Assembly: GCF_001886615.1 (NCBI RefSeq)
Contig: NZ_CP018139.1
Span: forward strand, 186,001 to 250,000
Source: Halomonas aestuarii
GTDB taxonomy: Bacteria; Pseudomonadota; Gammaproteobacteria; Pseudomonadales; Halomonadaceae
Length of the DNA: 64,000 nt
Direction: 5' to 3'
Shown piece by piece: positions 51,335-61,470 of the stretch. How positions within the stretch are numbered: the stretch's first letter is position 1; each line of letters starts with the position of its first letter. Below the pieces are notes generated by a model. It ran no database searches and was not told the DNA's origin. It saw only the letters and a program-made list of their open reading frames with translations. Made by a program: the position numbers and the translations under genes.

Positions 51335-52105
51335 ATGAAGAGCTTGAACCTGCAGTCCGTCAAGACCCTCTATCTCGCCGAGATGGCCCGCAGCCTGCGC
51401 ACCATGCTGCAGAGCATCGTCTCGCCGGTGATCTCCACCTCGCTCTACTTCGTGGTGTTCGGTGCAGCCATCGGCACGCGGATCAGCGAGGTGAACGGGG
51501 TGAGCTACGGCGCCTTCATCGTGCCGGGCCTGATCATGCTGATGCTGCTGACCCAGAGCGTCTCCAACGCCTCCTTCGGCATCTTCTTTCCGCGCTTCTC
51601 GGGCTCGATCTACGAGATCCTCTCGGCGCCGATGTCCTACGTCGAGGTGATGGTGGGCTATGTGGGGGCGGCGGCGACCAAATCGCTGATCCTCGGCGCC
51701 ATCGTGCTGGTCACGGCGCGGCTGTTCGTGCCCTACTCCATCGATCATCCGCTGATGATGGGAGTATTCCTGGTGCTCACGGCGGTGACCTTCAGCCTGC
51801 TCGGCTTCATCATCGGCATCTGGGCCGACGGCTTCGAGAAGCTGCAGCTGGTCCCGTTGCTGGTGATCACTCCCCTGACCTTCCTCGGCGGCACCTTCTA
51901 CTCCATCGACATGCTGCCGCGCTTCTGGCAGTTGGTGACCCTGGCCAACCCGGTAGTCTACCTGGTGAGCGGCTTCCGCTGGAGCTTCTATGGCATCAGC
52001 GACGTGAGCCCGCTGGTCAGCCTGGGGATGATCCTGCTGTTCCTGGCGGCGGCGCTCGCCGTGGTGGGGTGGATCTTCAAGAGCGGCTATCGGCTCAAGC
52101 CCTGA
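51335..52105 (+). CDS. ABC-2 type exporter, permease subunit (YadH-like)
   Basis: A 256-residue permease with six hydrophobic segments, the same length as E. coli YadH. The ABC-2 signature [21 protein letters not shown] near 175 is clear. It begins three bases after the ATPase gene. The two form a simple two-component exporter in the inner membrane. Its stop codon is directly adjacent to that of the convergent carbamate kinase gene, with no bases between. Confidence 0.92.
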   Translation: MKSLNLQSVKTLYLAEMARSLRTMLQSIVSPVISTSLYFVVFGAAIGTRISEVNGVSYGAFIVPGLIMLMLLTQSVSNASFGIFFPRFSGSIYEILSAPMSYVEVMVGYVGAAATKSLILGAIVLVTARLFVPYSIDHPLMMGVFLVLTAVTFSLLGFIIGIWADGFEKLQLVPLLVITPLTFLGGTFYSIDMLPRFWQLVTLANPVVYLVSGFRWSFYGISDVSPLVSLGMILLFLAAALAVVGWIFKSGYRLKP

Positions 52106-53014
52106 TCATGCCCGGATCAAGGTGCCGGCCAGGCCCTCGAGGATCCGGCCGGCATCCTGCAGCGCGCCGATGCCGGCGATGCCGCCCCGGGCCGTCACGA
52201 ACTCGCAGGCAGCCGCCACCTTGGGGCCCATGGAGCCCGGCTCGAACGTCATGACGGAAAGCTCCCCGGGGGTCACCCGATGCAGGGGTCGAGGGTCGGG
52301 CCCGCCCCAGCCGTCGAACACGGCCTCCACGTCGGTCAGCAGCAGCAGGGCATCGGCATCCAGCCGGGCCGCCAGCAGCCCCGCGGCATAGTCCTTGTCG
52401 ATCACCGCCTCGACCCCTTCCAGGCGCCCGCCGGCGCCCCGCACGGTGGGAATGCCGCCGCCCCCGGCGCAGATCACCACCACCCCCGCCTCGACCAGCC
52501 GGCTGATGATGTCGATGGGCAGGATGCGCCGCGGCAGGGGCGAGGCAACGACACGCCGCCATCGCCCGGGCGACGCCTCGACGAAGGCCCAGCCCTTCTC
52601 GACCTTCCATCGGCGCGTGGTCTCGAGGTCGTAGTCGGGCCCGATGGGCTTGGTCGGAAAGAGGAAGGCGGGGTCATCGGCATCCACCTCGACCCGGGTC
52701 AGCAGGCTGGCGCAGCTGGCCCCGGCCGGCATCTCGTTCATCAGCTCCGCCTCGATCAGGTAGCCGATCATGCCCTCGGTCTGGGCATCCATCACGTCCA
52801 GCGGATAGGCCTCCACCTGCGGGTAGGCCATGGCCTGGAGCGCGAGCAGCCCCACCTGGGGGCCATTGCCGTGGGTCACCACGACCTGGTGCCTCCCCGC
52901 CAGCTCGGCCAGGCCCACCGCGGCCTGCCGCACGTTATGGCGCTGGTTGTCTATGGTCATGGGCTCGCCACGCCGCAACAGGGCGCTGCCGCCCAGGGCT
53001 ACCACGATGCGCAT
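52106..53014 (-). CDS. arcC: Carbamate kinase
   Basis: A 302-residue protein starting at ATG 53014 (GGAGG nine bases upstream). Carbamate-kinase motifs are RIVVALGGSALLRRGE at the start, VVTHGNGPQVGLLALQ near 42, GWAFVEAS, and CAGGGGIPTV near 205. It catalyses ATP plus carbamate from carbamoyl phosphate and ADP, or the reverse. The usual partners arcA and arcB (arginine deiminase pathway) are not in the window. A role in allantoin or agmatine breakdown is an alternative. Confidence 0.92.
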   Translation of the reverse strand: MRIVVALGGSALLRRGEPMTIDNQRHNVRQAAVGLAELAGRHQVVVTHGNGPQVGLLALQAMAYPQVEAYPLDVMDAQTEGMIGYLIEAELMNEMPAGASCASLLTRVEVDADDPAFLFPTKPIGPDYDLETTRRWKVEKGWAFVEASPGRWRRVVASPLPRRILPIDIISRLVEAGVVVICAGGGGIPTVRGAGGRLEGVEAVIDKDYAAGLLAARLDADALLLLTDVEAVFDGWGGPDPRPLHRVTPGELSVMTFEPGSMGPKVAAACEFVTARGGIAGIGALQDAGRILEGLAGTLIRA

Positions 53015-53232
53015 GCGGGTTCGCCTCCGGCGTCGATGTCGGGCTGCACGGTCATGTCGGGTCTTGCCCCGGCGCGCAGGCGCGGCAGCGAGCACTCCCC
53101 CACTTCATCAGCATAGCCCGGAAGCAAGGCCCGGAGACGTTGGGAGAGACGGCCCCATGACACGGGCCGGCTATCGAGCGGCGCCCCCGGCGGGTATCAT
53201 CCCCACCCTCGCCCCACCACCGCGGAGCTCCC

Positions 53233-54240
53233 ATGCCGATCCTGCACAGCATCATCCATCGCATCGACACGGCCTCCGGCGAGACGCCGGCGCTGACGCC
53301 CGCCGCCGAGGAGCTCGCCTCCTCGCCGGCAGTGGACGACCTGCTGGCCGGCGTGAATGACGCCTTCAACGCCAAGCCCAAGGCCTGGGGCCACTTCGTC
53401 GACGCCACGCCCGAGGGCGAGGTGAGCTCGCCGTTTCCCACCGAACTCGCCGACTACCTCGATGGGGGCCGCGACTTCGCCACCTTCAGCCGCGATGTGG
53501 CAAAGCGCCTCGCCGACCTGATCGCGGACCACCTGACGCTCTCCGGCGACCTGTTGATGGTCGACCAGCGCGTCGGCGACGCCCGCTACCTGAGCCTGGC
53601 ACTGCTGCATCACCGCAGCGGGTTCGGCGTCGACGACAGCCTCGCCGTCGTGCCGGTCCGCCAGCTCAACCTGACCCAGATGAGCCTGGCCGCGCGCCTC
53701 GACATCCACCAGTGGCGCGGCGACTCGCCCTCGAAGCAGTACCTCTCCTGGACCCGGGATCGCGGCGGAAAGAAGCTCGCCGAGGGCTTCGCCGCCCTGC
53801 TCGGCGCCGCGGAGGGCGTGGACGCCACGGGCGAGACCCGCACCCTGCTCAAGGCCTTCAGCGACTATGTGGAACAGGAGGATCTGCCCGAGGAGGCCAG
53901 CCGCGAGAAGACCGACGCGCTGATCGACTACGCCAGCGACCAGGCCCGTCGCGGCGAGCCGATCACCCTGGAGGAACTCTCGGAGGTGCTCGACGAGCAG
54001 CAGCCGAAGGCCTTCTACGACCATATCCGCCACGCCGACTACGGCCTCTCCCCGGAGATCCCGCCGGACCGGCGGACCCTCAACCAGTTCCGACGCTTCA
54101 CCGGCCGCTCGGGCGGGGTGTCGATCAGCTTCGATTCCCACCTGCTCGGATCCAGCGTGGAATACGACGAGGACCAGGACCGGCTGATCATCAAGCAGGT
54201 GCCCAGGCAGCTGCGGGAGCAGCTCAAGCGGCAGGACTGA
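53233..54240 (+). CDS. yejK: Nucleoid-associated protein NdpA/YejK
   Basis: A 335-residue protein, the same length as E. coli YejK. Family signatures are ILHSIIHRIDT near the start, LLMVDQRVGDARYLSLALLHH near 95, and IRHADYGLSPEIPPDRRTLNQF near 260. It binds to the nucleoid and is usually a single gene. An ATG at 53233 has GGAG nearby. The protein has no membrane segments. Confidence 0.93.
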   Translation: MPILHSIIHRIDTASGETPALTPAAEELASSPAVDDLLAGVNDAFNAKPKAWGHFVDATPEGEVSSPFPTELADYLDGGRDFATFSRDVAKRLADLIADHLTLSGDLLMVDQRVGDARYLSLALLHHRSGFGVDDSLAVVPVRQLNLTQMSLAARLDIHQWRGDSPSKQYLSWTRDRGGKKLAEGFAALLGAAEGVDATGETRTLLKAFSDYVEQEDLPEEASREKTDALIDYASDQARRGEPITLEELSEVLDEQQPKAFYDHIRHADYGLSPEIPPDRRTLNQFRRFTGRSGGVSISFDSHLLGSSVEYDEDQDRLIIKQVPRQLREQLKRQD

Positions 54241-54306
54241 CCCCCCGGTGCGCGAGCGCCGCAGGGCGGGTATGCTGAGCCTGGATCCACCGCCGGGAGA
54301 GACGCC

Positions 54307-54891
54307 ATGAGCCGCATCCTGATCCTCCAGGGCCATCCGGACCGCGAGGTGCCACACCTGCTCCACGCCCTGGCCGACCACTATCGCCAGGGGGCCGAGG
54401 GACGAGGGCACGAGGTGCGCACCGTGACGATCGCCGACCTGGCGTTCCCCCTGCTGAACAGCCAGCGGGCCTGGACCGAGGAGCCCATGCCGGCCGCGCT
54501 CGAGCCTGCACGGGACGCCATTGCCTGGTGCGAGCACCTGGTGCTGTTCTTCCCGCTGTGGCTGGGCGACATGCCGGCCCTGGTGAAGGGCTTCCTCGAG
54601 CAGGTGATGCGTCCCCACTTCGCCTTCGAGTACGTGGAGGGCAACCCTCTGGGTCGCAAGGGACTGAAGGGCCGTTCGGCAAGGGTGGTGGTGACCATGG
54701 GCATGCCTGCGGCGATCTACCGGCATGTCTATCGCGCCCACAGCGTCAGGTCGCTGGAACGCAATATCCTGGGCTTCGTCGGCTTCGCGCCGGTGCGCGA
54801 GACGCTGGTCGGCTCGGTGGAGAACCTCGACGAGGCCGGCCACCACAAGTGGTTCACCCGCCTGCAAAAGATGGGCGCCAAGGCGGAATGA
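54307..54891 (+). CDS. Flavodoxin-fold NAD(P)H oxidoreductase
   Basis: A 194-residue flavodoxin-like fold protein. RILILQGHPDRE at the N-terminus is the FMN phosphate loop, and HLVLFFPLWLGDMPALVKGFLEQVMRP near 80-106 is the typical second FMN site of the NQO1/KefF family. It is probably a quinone or azo-type reductase. ATG 54307 follows GGAGAG. It ends just before a palindromic region. Confidence 0.88.
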   Translation: MSRILILQGHPDREVPHLLHALADHYRQGAEGRGHEVRTVTIADLAFPLLNSQRAWTEEPMPAALEPARDAIAWCEHLVLFFPLWLGDMPALVKGFLEQVMRPHFAFEYVEGNPLGRKGLKGRSARVVVTMGMPAAIYRHVYRAHSVRSLERNILGFVGFAPVRETLVGSVENLDEAGHHKWFTRLQKMGAKAE

Positions 54892-54928
54892 CCGCGCTCC
54901 CCGGCGAGCGGGGTCTCATACTTCCTCT

Positions 54929-54944
54929 GTAAGCGATCGCTTAC
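54929..54944. promoter_or_regulatory. 16-bp perfect palindrome upstream of the membrane cyclase
   Basis: GTAAGCGATCGCTTAC is a perfect inverted repeat, 190 bases before the cyclase start and 38 bases after the oxidoreductase stop. No T run follows, which makes a terminator less likely than an operator. Binding protein unknown. Confidence 0.35.
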
Positions 54945-55133
54945 GCGCTACTTGAGACGATTACTACACTTTCACGAAGTGGCTGGCGAATATCCGGATT
55001 CGTCGCCATGCTTGCCAGGTAGCGCGACCGTGTGATTATCCTCCACGGTTCGACCACAGGAAGCAGCTCCTATCGAACGACGCCCGACGACCGGTGGCAG
55101 CATGACGGTCGCCGGTCCTCAAGGACGTCGCGA

Positions 55134-56447
55134 ATGGCCACCAACTCAGGGGATGGCGAAGACTTCGATTGGCGTGGCGAATTCAGGGACCCCGCCAGGG
55201 AGGCCCAGTTTCGCCGCACCATGCGGGCCCACGACGCCTGCCAGCTGCGTCACGCCCTGACGATCGGCGCCGGCCTCTTCCTCGCTTTCAGCCTGACGGA
55301 CTACTACCTGCTGGGCGCGGGATTCGACTTCCATGTGCTGCTCGGCATGCGGGTCATCGTGGCCCTCGGCCTCCTGCTGCTGGCCCTGGCGGCATGGCGC
55401 CGCCCTGCCCTGGCCCAGGCGCCGCTGCCGGTCAACCTGGCCTGCCTGCTGGCGATCAGCGGCCTGCTGCTCACCATCCCGCTGCGCCCGGATGGCCTGA
55501 TGATGAACCTCGCCTCGCTGGTGGCAACCAGCATGGCCCTCTACCTCTTCATCCCCAACCGGACCCCCTGGATGCTGGCCAGCAACGCCTACCTGAGCGG
55601 GGGCCTCATCGCCTCGGTGCTGCTCTGGTCGCCGCTGCCCGGCGGCGAGCTGGCGAACACCCTGCTGCTGCTGGGCTTCGTCAACCTGCTGTGCTGGATG
55701 ACCGTGACCCGGCTCCACCGGCTGCAGCGTGCGCAGTTCGCCAGCCTGGTCGATGAGCGCTCCGCCAACCGCCGGCTGGCGGCGGAGATCGAGGAGCACA
55801 ACCAGTTGGAGACGCGCCTGCGCCACATGGCGAGGACCGATGAGCTGACCGGGATCACCAACCGACGGCGTTTCTTCGAACTGGCCGAACAGGAACGGCG
55901 TCGGGCGCATCGTGACGGCACGCCCCTGTCGCTGTGCATGGTGGATATCGATCACTTCAAGGACATCAACGACCTGCATGGCCATGCCATCGGGGACCTG
56001 GCCCTGACGGTGGTCGCCGCCCGCTGCCAGTCGGTGCTGCGCGAGAGCGACATCATCGGCCGCTATGGCGGCGAGGAGTTCGTCATTGCCCTGCCCCTGG
56101 CCAACCTGGTCACCGCCCGCGAGATCGCCGAACGGATGCGCGATGCGGTCTGCCGACAGCCCCTGGAGTTCAACGGCGTGACCCTGGCGCTGTCGGTCAC
56201 GGTGGGCATCAGCCGGGTCGAAGACAGCGAGACCAGCCTCGACCCCGGACTGCTGCGCGCCGACCAGGCCCTCTACACCGGTAAGGCGAAAGGGCGCAAC
56301 TGCGTGATGGTGAGGCCGCCGGGCCTCGGCCCCACCCGGCTGGGCAGTACTCCGTCTGCCGTCATGCCAAGTGGGGCTGGAGCCACTGCCGCAGCTGCGG
56401 CCCCTGCAATAGACCCGGCTGGCGGGCAACTTCCCCGCCGTTTCTGA
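55134..56447 (+). CDS. Membrane-bound GGDEF diguanylate cyclase
   Basis: About 437 residues from ATG 55134. Six hydrophobic segments (about 40-210) form a membrane sensor, then a coiled-coil linker (ANRRLAAEIEEHNQLETRLR) leads to the GGDEF domain (about 245-405). The catalytic motif is GGEEF and the RESD inhibitory site is intact. The last 40 residues (from about 400) are Ala/Pro-rich and lie antisense to the end of trxC; homologues usually end near KGRNCV, so the tail may be read-through from loss of an earlier stop. It makes c-di-GMP in response to an unknown envelope signal. Confidence 0.88.
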   Translation: MATNSGDGEDFDWRGEFRDPAREAQFRRTMRAHDACQLRHALTIGAGLFLAFSLTDYYLLGAGFDFHVLLGMRVIVALGLLLLALAAWRRPALAQAPLPVNLACLLAISGLLLTIPLRPDGLMMNLASLVATSMALYLFIPNRTPWMLASNAYLSGGLIASVLLWSPLPGGELANTLLLLGFVNLLCWMTVTRLHRLQRAQFASLVDERSANRRLAAEIEEHNQLETRLRHMARTDELTGITNRRRFFELAEQERRRAHRDGTPLSLCMVDIDHFKDINDLHGHAIGDLALTVVAARCQSVLRESDIIGRYGGEEFVIALPLANLVTAREIAERMRDAVCRQPLEFNGVTLALSVTVGISRVEDSETSLDPGLLRADQALYTGKAKGRNCVMVRPPGLGPTRLGSTPSAVMPSGAGATAAAAAPAIDPAGGQLPRRF

Positions 56448-56799
56448 AGACGATCAGGGTGGGGATGCTGCGGATGCCGAAACGCGCCGCCAGCGCCTGT
56501 TCCTGCTCGGTATTCAGGTTGGCGAAACGCAGCCGCGGCTCGAGTTCACGAGCGGCCTCGGCGAAGATCGGCGCCATCATCTTGCAGGGCCCGCACCAGC
56601 TGGCCCAGAAATCCACCACCACCGGCAGGTCGCTGCGTTCGACCAGGGCGGAGAAGTTGGACGCGGTCAATGCCACCGGCTCGCCGGTAAAGAGCGCCTT
56701 CCGGCACTTTCCGCACTTCGGCCCCTGGTCGAGTCGTGACCGGTCGACACGGTTGATGGCGTTGCAGTGGGGGCAGCCCAGCTTCAGGGACTCGGTCAT
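56362..56799 (-). CDS. trxC: Thioredoxin 2
   Basis: A 145-residue TrxC-type thioredoxin. The N-terminal zinc ribbon uses Cys9, Cys12, Cys29 and Cys32 (CPHC and CGKC). The thioredoxin fold has FWASWCGPCKMMAP as active site near 65-78 and the cis-proline region SIPTLIVF. The start is ATG 56799; a longer frame upstream is an artefact. TrxC is a zinc-linked disulphide reductase in oxidative stress. Its 3' end overlaps the convergent cyclase gene by 86 bases. Confidence 0.94.
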   Translation of the reverse strand: MTESLKLGCPHCNAINRVDRSRLDQGPKCGKCRKALFTGEPVALTASNFSALVERSDLPVVVDFWASWCGPCKMMAPIFAEAARELEPRLRFANLNTEQEQALAARFGIRSIPTLIVFRNGGEVARQPGLLQGPQLRQWLQPHLA

Positions 56800-56958
56800 G
56801 GCGCGCTCCAGGTTGGATGGATTTCCTGCACTATGGCTGGAGCCCGCGGCAGGCATCAAGCGGCATGGCGTCACAGGCGTTGCCAGCGCGCCATGCAGGG
56901 CGTCCCGGAGGCTGGTATCGTCGCGGCAATGCCTGCCGGCGACCGCCATGAGACCGCC

Positions 56959-58749
56959 ATGTCCGACCGTCCCGATCCCCGCGTGCTGCTGCGACTGCTG
57001 TCACTGCTCTCTCCCTACCGCGGGCGCCTGGCGCTGGCCGCCCTGGCACTGCTCGCCGCCGCGGCCAGCGTGCTGCTGCTCGGCCAGGGGCTGCGCCTGG
57101 TGATCGACCAGGGCTTCCTGGCCCGCGATGCCCGGCAGCTCAACCAGGCCCTGATGGGCATGGTGGCCGTGGTGGCGGTGCTGGCGATGGCCTCGGCACT
57201 GCGCTACTACCTGGTCACCTGGATCGGCGAGCGCCTGGCCGCCGACCTGCGTCGCCGGGTCTTCGACCACCTGCTCGACCTGGAGCCCGGCTTCTTCGAG
57301 AGCAGCACCGGGGAAGGCGGCGGGGCCGGGGAGATCGCCTCCCGACTCACGGCCGACACCAGCGTGCTCCAGAGCCTGTTCGGCTCCTCGGTCTCGCTGG
57401 CGGTGCGCAACCTGCTGATGCTGGTCGGCGCCGTGGTGCTGATGCTGGTGACCCAGCCGTGGCTCTCGGCCATCGTGCTGCTGGGCATCCCCGCCACGGT
57501 GCTGCCGATCCTCTGGTTCGGTCGCCGGGTGCGGCGCCTCTCCCGCTTCAGCCAGGATCGCGTGGCCGAGTTGGGGCGCTATGCCGGCGAGGCATTGGCC
57601 GGCATCCGCACCGTCCAGGCCTTCAACCACGAGGCGCATGATCGCCGGGCCTATGGCGCACGGGTCGAGGAGGCCTTCGCCACCGCCGTGGCACGCACCC
57701 GCCAGCGCGCCTGGCTGACTGGCATCGCCATGCTGGCGGTCTTCGCCGCCGTGGGCGTGATGCTCTGGCAGGGGGGCCAGGCCGTGCTGGCCGGCCGCAT
57801 GAGCGCCGGCGAGCTCTCGGCCTTCGTCTTCTATGCGGTGCTGGCCGCCGGGGCCGTAGCGACCCTGGCCGAGGTGGCCGGGGAGGTGCAGCGGGCCGCC
57901 GGGGCCGCCGAGCGCCTGCTGGAGCTGCTTCGGACGCGACCGACGATCCGCGCCCCGGCCCGTCCCCGGCCCCTTCCCGTGCCGCTGCGCGGGGCGATCC
58001 AGTTCGAGGGGGTGAGCTTCACCTACCCCGGGCGGGACACGCCGGCGCTGGAGGCGTTCGACCTGCGGATCTCGCCAGGCGAACGGGTCGCCCTGGTGGG
58101 CCCGTCCGGGGCGGGCAAGAGCACCCTGCTGTCGCTGCTGCTGCGCTTCCACGACCCCGACCGGGGCACCCTGCGCCTGGACGGCGTCGACCTGCGCGAC
58201 CTCGACCCGCACGAGCTGCGCGCGGGCCTCGGCCTGGTGGCGCAGGAGCCGGTGCTGTTCAGCGGCACCGTGGCCGACAACCTGCGGTTCGCCGCGCCCG
58301 AGGCCGACATCGAGGCGATGCGCCGGGCGGCGCGGGATGCCAACGCCCTGGGCTTCATCGAGGCGCTGCCCCGCGGCCTGGATACGCCGCTCGGCCCCGG
58401 CGGCGTGCAGCTCTCCGGCGGACAGCGCCAGCGCCTGGCCATCGCCCGCGCCCTGCTCAGGGATCCGCGGGTGCTGCTGCTCGACGAGGCCACCAGCGCC
58501 CTGGACGCCGAGAGCGAGCGCCTCGTCCAGCAGGCGCTGGACCGGCTGATGGCCGAGCGCACGAGCCTGGTGATCGCCCATCGCCTGGCCACCGTGGTCG
58601 CCGCCGACCGTCTGCTGGTGATGGACGCAGGCCGCCTGGTTGCCAGCGGGAGTCACCAGGCGCTGCTCGAGACGAGCCCGCTCTATCGCCACCTCGCCGA
58701 GCTGCAGTTCGGCCGGCATGCCCTTCCCGTGGCGGCCGACGGCGACTGA
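56959..58749 (+). CDS. MsbA-type ABC exporter (fused permease-ATPase)
   Basis: About 596 residues from ATG 56959; ATG 56929 is an alternative. The six-helix transmembrane domain covers about 15-320. The ATPase follows, with Walker A VGPSGAGKSTL near 375, signature LSGGQRQRLAIARALL near 483, Walker B VLLLDEATSALD near 505, and an H-loop in VIAHRL near 540. This is the lipid A/multidrug exporter group; half transporters form homodimers. Adjacent genes (trxC, polB) give no clue to substrate. Confidence 0.92.
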   Translation: MSDRPDPRVLLRLLSLLSPYRGRLALAALALLAAAASVLLLGQGLRLVIDQGFLARDARQLNQALMGMVAVVAVLAMASALRYYLVTWIGERLAADLRRRVFDHLLDLEPGFFESSTGEGGGAGEIASRLTADTSVLQSLFGSSVSLAVRNLLMLVGAVVLMLVTQPWLSAIVLLGIPATVLPILWFGRRVRRLSRFSQDRVAELGRYAGEALAGIRTVQAFNHEAHDRRAYGARVEEAFATAVARTRQRAWLTGIAMLAVFAAVGVMLWQGGQAVLAGRMSAGELSAFVFYAVLAAGAVATLAEVAGEVQRAAGAAERLLELLRTRPTIRAPARPRPLPVPLRGAIQFEGVSFTYPGRDTPALEAFDLRISPGERVALVGPSGAGKSTLLSLLLRFHDPDRGTLRLDGVDLRDLDPHELRAGLGLVAQEPVLFSGTVADNLRFAAPEADIEAMRRAARDANALGFIEALPRGLDTPLGPGGVQLSGGQRQRLAIARALLRDPRVLLLDEATSALDAESERLVQQALDRLMAERTSLVIAHRLATVVAADRLLVMDAGRLVASGSHQALLETSPLYRHLAELQFGRHALPVAADGD

Positions 58750-58783
58750 GGCCGGACGATCGGGCGACCCGGCCGGGGGGGGC

Positions 58784-61159
58784 TCAGAACAGCCCGAGCT
58801 GGCGGTCGATCAGGGCCGTGAAGTCGTCACCCACGAAGGGCAGGATGGCGTCGGCCACCGGCTGGAGCTGGCGGGTCAGGTAGTGGTCGGCGTCGATCGC
58901 CGACGCGTTCGCCTCCAGGGGCTCGGGCCCGGCCACCGTCATCACGTAGCGGATCCAGCCCCCCTGCTGGTACTGGCGCGGCCGTGCCAGCCGGTCGTTG
59001 GCCTCGTCGGCGAGCCGGGCGGCGCGCACATGGGGCGGCACGTTGCGACGGTAGTCGTCGAGGCGACGACGCAGCCGCTTGCGGTAGACCAGCCGGTCGT
59101 CGAACTCCCCCTCGCGGGTGCGGCGCAGGAACTCCCCGACGTAGTCGCGCACGTACTCTCGCCAGGGCTCGCCTTCGAAGACGCGCCGGTAGAGCTCCTG
59201 CTGGAAGGTCTTGGCCAAGGGCGTCCAGTCGCTGCGCACCGTCTCCAGGCCCTTGAAGACCATCCGCTCCTCCCCCGACGCCTCGCGCACCAGCCCCGCA
59301 TAGCGTTTCTTGCTGCCCGCCTCGGCGCCGCGGATGGTGGGCATCAGGAAACGCCGGTAGTGGGTCTCGAACTGCAGCTCCAGGGCGCTCTCCAGGCCGT
59401 ACTCGGCGGCGAGGTGCTCGCGCCACCAGGCATTGACGCGTGCCACCAGGCGCCGACCGATCGCCGCGGCCTGCGCCTCGGGATGCTCGCGACCCAGCCA
59501 CACGAAGGTCGAGTCGGTATCGCCGTAGATGACGGTATACCCCTCCTCCTCGATCAGCTCGCGGGTGCGGTGCATGATGGCGTGGCCGCGCATGGTGATG
59601 GAGGAGGCCAGGCGCGCGTCGAAGAAGCGACAGCCCTTCGAGCCCAGCACCCCGTAGAAGCTGTTCATGATGATCTTCAGGGCCTGGGAGAGCGGTGCGT
59701 TGCCAGCCTGCTTGGCGGTCTCCCGCCCCTCCCAGACCTGGGCCACGATGGCCGGCAAGGCGTGACGGGTGCGTGAGAACCGCGCACCGCGAAAGCCCGG
59801 CACCGAGGCCTCGTCCGAGGGGTCGGCGAGCCCTTCCACCAGCCCCGCGGGGTCGATCAGGAAGCTGCGGATGATCGAGGGATAGAGGCTCTTGAAGTCC
59901 AGCACCAGGACCGAGGCGTAGAGGCCGGGCCGGGAGTCCATGACGAACCCGCCGGGACTCTCGGCGGGCTGCCCCTCGCCGAGGCCGGGCGCCACGAAGC
60001 CCAGCCGGTGCAACCGCGGCAGGTAGAGGTGGGTGAATGCCGCCACCGAGCCGCCGCTGCGATCGGCCGGAAGCCCCGTGACGCTGGCCCGCTCCAGCAG
60101 GAAGTCGAAGAGCTCGGTCGCCTCGAAGATACGCGTCACCAGCTCGCAGTCCTTGAGGTTGTAGCGCGCCAGGGCGGGCTTGTCCTCGGCGAACATGCGC
60201 AGGATGTCGTCCAGGCGCTGGTAGGGGTTGTCGATGGCCTTGCCCTCGCCGAGCAGCGCCTGGGCCACGCTCTCCAGGCTGAAGGAGGGAAAGTGCCAGG
60301 TGGCCGAGCGCAGCGCCTCGATCCCGTCGATGATCAGCCGACCCGCCGCCGAGGCGAAGTAGTGGTTGGCCTGGCGGCCATGGGCCCGCCACTCCATCTC
60401 GCTGCCGTCGCGCCCCAGCGTCAGGGGCACGCCGAGCCGAAGGGCATGCTCGTGGAGGATGCGCAGGTCGAACTGCACCAGGTTCCAGCCGATGATGGCA
60501 TCCGGGTCGTGCTGCGCGATCCACTGGTTCAGCCGCTCGATCATGGCCGCGCGGCTATCGCAGTAGTCGAGCCGGAAGTCGAGCGCCTCGTCGTTGCCGT
60601 TGGGCGGGCCCAGCATGAACACCTGACGGGCCCCGCAGCCCTCGAGCGCGATGGAGGTGAGCTCTCCTCGGGCCGTGGTCTCGATATCCAGCGACACCGG
60701 CCTGAGCGTCGGTCGAACGTCCGGGGCGGGCCTGAGGCGGGCCGCCGTCAGACCGCCCTCGCCGTCCGGCGTCCCGGTGGCCTCCACTGGCGCGGTGATG
60801 AAGCGCTCCATCAGGTAGCGATCCGGCGGGCGGATATCGTCCTCGAAGACCGCCACGCCGGCCTCCTTCAGCCGCCGCACCACGCGCCCGAGCCGGCGAT
60901 GCTGCCGGCCATAGAGGCCCAGCACCGGGCGATGGTGAAAGTCGCGCAACGACAGCGGCCGCAGGTCGATCCCGGGCTCGCCGGCGAGTACGGCCTCTGC
61001 CCGCTCGCGCTGCGCCTCCGGCAGGAAGGCCACCGACGGCTGCGGCGGCAGACTCACCTTGAGGGGCCCCTGCTCGGTGGCCAGCCAGAACGTGATCTCG
61101 TTGCCCCGGGGCGACTCCCGCCAGTGCCGGGTCAGGATGAATCCCTGCCGTGAAACCAC
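58784..61159 (-). CDS. polB: DNA polymerase II (family B)
   Basis: A 791-residue family B polymerase, the size of E. coli Pol II. The 3'-5' exonuclease domain has SLDIET (DIE at 158-160) and [15 protein letters not shown] near 214. The polymerase motifs are [13 protein letters not shown] (motif A), [13 protein letters not shown] (motif B) and [12 protein letters not shown] (motif C near 545). Both activities should be intact. It takes part in replication restart and lesion bypass. In many bacteria polB is under LexA control; no SOS box was recognised here. Confidence 0.95.
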   Translation of the reverse strand: MVSRQGFILTRHWRESPRGNEITFWLATEQGPLKVSLPPQPSVAFLPEAQRERAEAVLAGEPGIDLRPLSLRDFHHRPVLGLYGRQHRRLGRVVRRLKEAGVAVFEDDIRPPDRYLMERFITAPVEATGTPDGEGGLTAARLRPAPDVRPTLRPVSLDIETTARGELTSIALEGCGARQVFMLGPPNGNDEALDFRLDYCDSRAAMIERLNQWIAQHDPDAIIGWNLVQFDLRILHEHALRLGVPLTLGRDGSEMEWRAHGRQANHYFASAAGRLIIDGIEALRSATWHFPSFSLESVAQALLGEGKAIDNPYQRLDDILRMFAEDKPALARYNLKDCELVTRIFEATELFDFLLERASVTGLPADRSGGSVAAFTHLYLPRLHRLGFVAPGLGEGQPAESPGGFVMDSRPGLYASVLVLDFKSLYPSIIRSFLIDPAGLVEGLADPSDEASVPGFRGARFSRTRHALPAIVAQVWEGRETAKQAGNAPLSQALKIIMNSFYGVLGSKGCRFFDARLASSITMRGHAIMHRTRELIEEEGYTVIYGDTDSTFVWLGREHPEAQAAAIGRRLVARVNAWWREHLAAEYGLESALELQFETHYRRFLMPTIRGAEAGSKKRYAGLVREASGEERMVFKGLETVRSDWTPLAKTFQQELYRRVFEGEPWREYVRDYVGEFLRRTREGEFDDRLVYRKRLRRRLDDYRRNVPPHVRAARLADEANDRLARPRQYQQGGWIRYVMTVAGPEPLEANASAIDADHYLTRQLQPVADAILPFVGDDFTALIDRQLGLF

Positions 61160-61248
61160 CGCCGCTCCTCGTGTCCCTTTGTCAGGACGTGATCATACCG
61201 CCGGTGGTGGCGTCTCACACCTCGCCAGACACCTCGACAGGCGGCCAT

Positions 61249-61272
61249 AAAAAAGGCCCCCCGAAGGGGACC
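61249..61272 (-). terminator. Rho-independent terminator with six T on the minus strand
   Basis: On the minus strand GGTCCCC and GGGGGCC pair around a TTCG tetraloop and are followed by six T. It terminates transcription coming from the cupin side, 300 bases beyond the cupin stop, so a separate small transcript is a likely source. Confidence 0.8.
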
Positions 61273-61470
61273 AGTTGGAGCACGCCAGCTCACTCGGTGT
61301 ATCGCCGGCCGCAGGGGTGACCTACCGCTCGGCGATGCGTCATCGGGTTCGGTCGTCGGCCGGTGGGCATCGCCCTCCTGTCGCGGGAACTCGTCGACGT
61401 TCTGTCCATCACCCTACGAAATCCGTGCCACCCGACGAAATATCGTTATCAGTCAGAAGGTTGAATAAGA
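61249..61470 (-). ncRNA. Possible small RNA ending at the terminator upstream of polB
   Basis: The terminator at 61249 has no gene close in front of it. An AT-rich segment around 61435-61470 (with GATAAC and ATATTT on the minus strand) could be a promoter. The transcript would be about 170-190 nt and GC-rich with several possible hairpins. It could instead be a long 3' end of the cupin mRNA. No known family is recognised. Confidence 0.3.
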
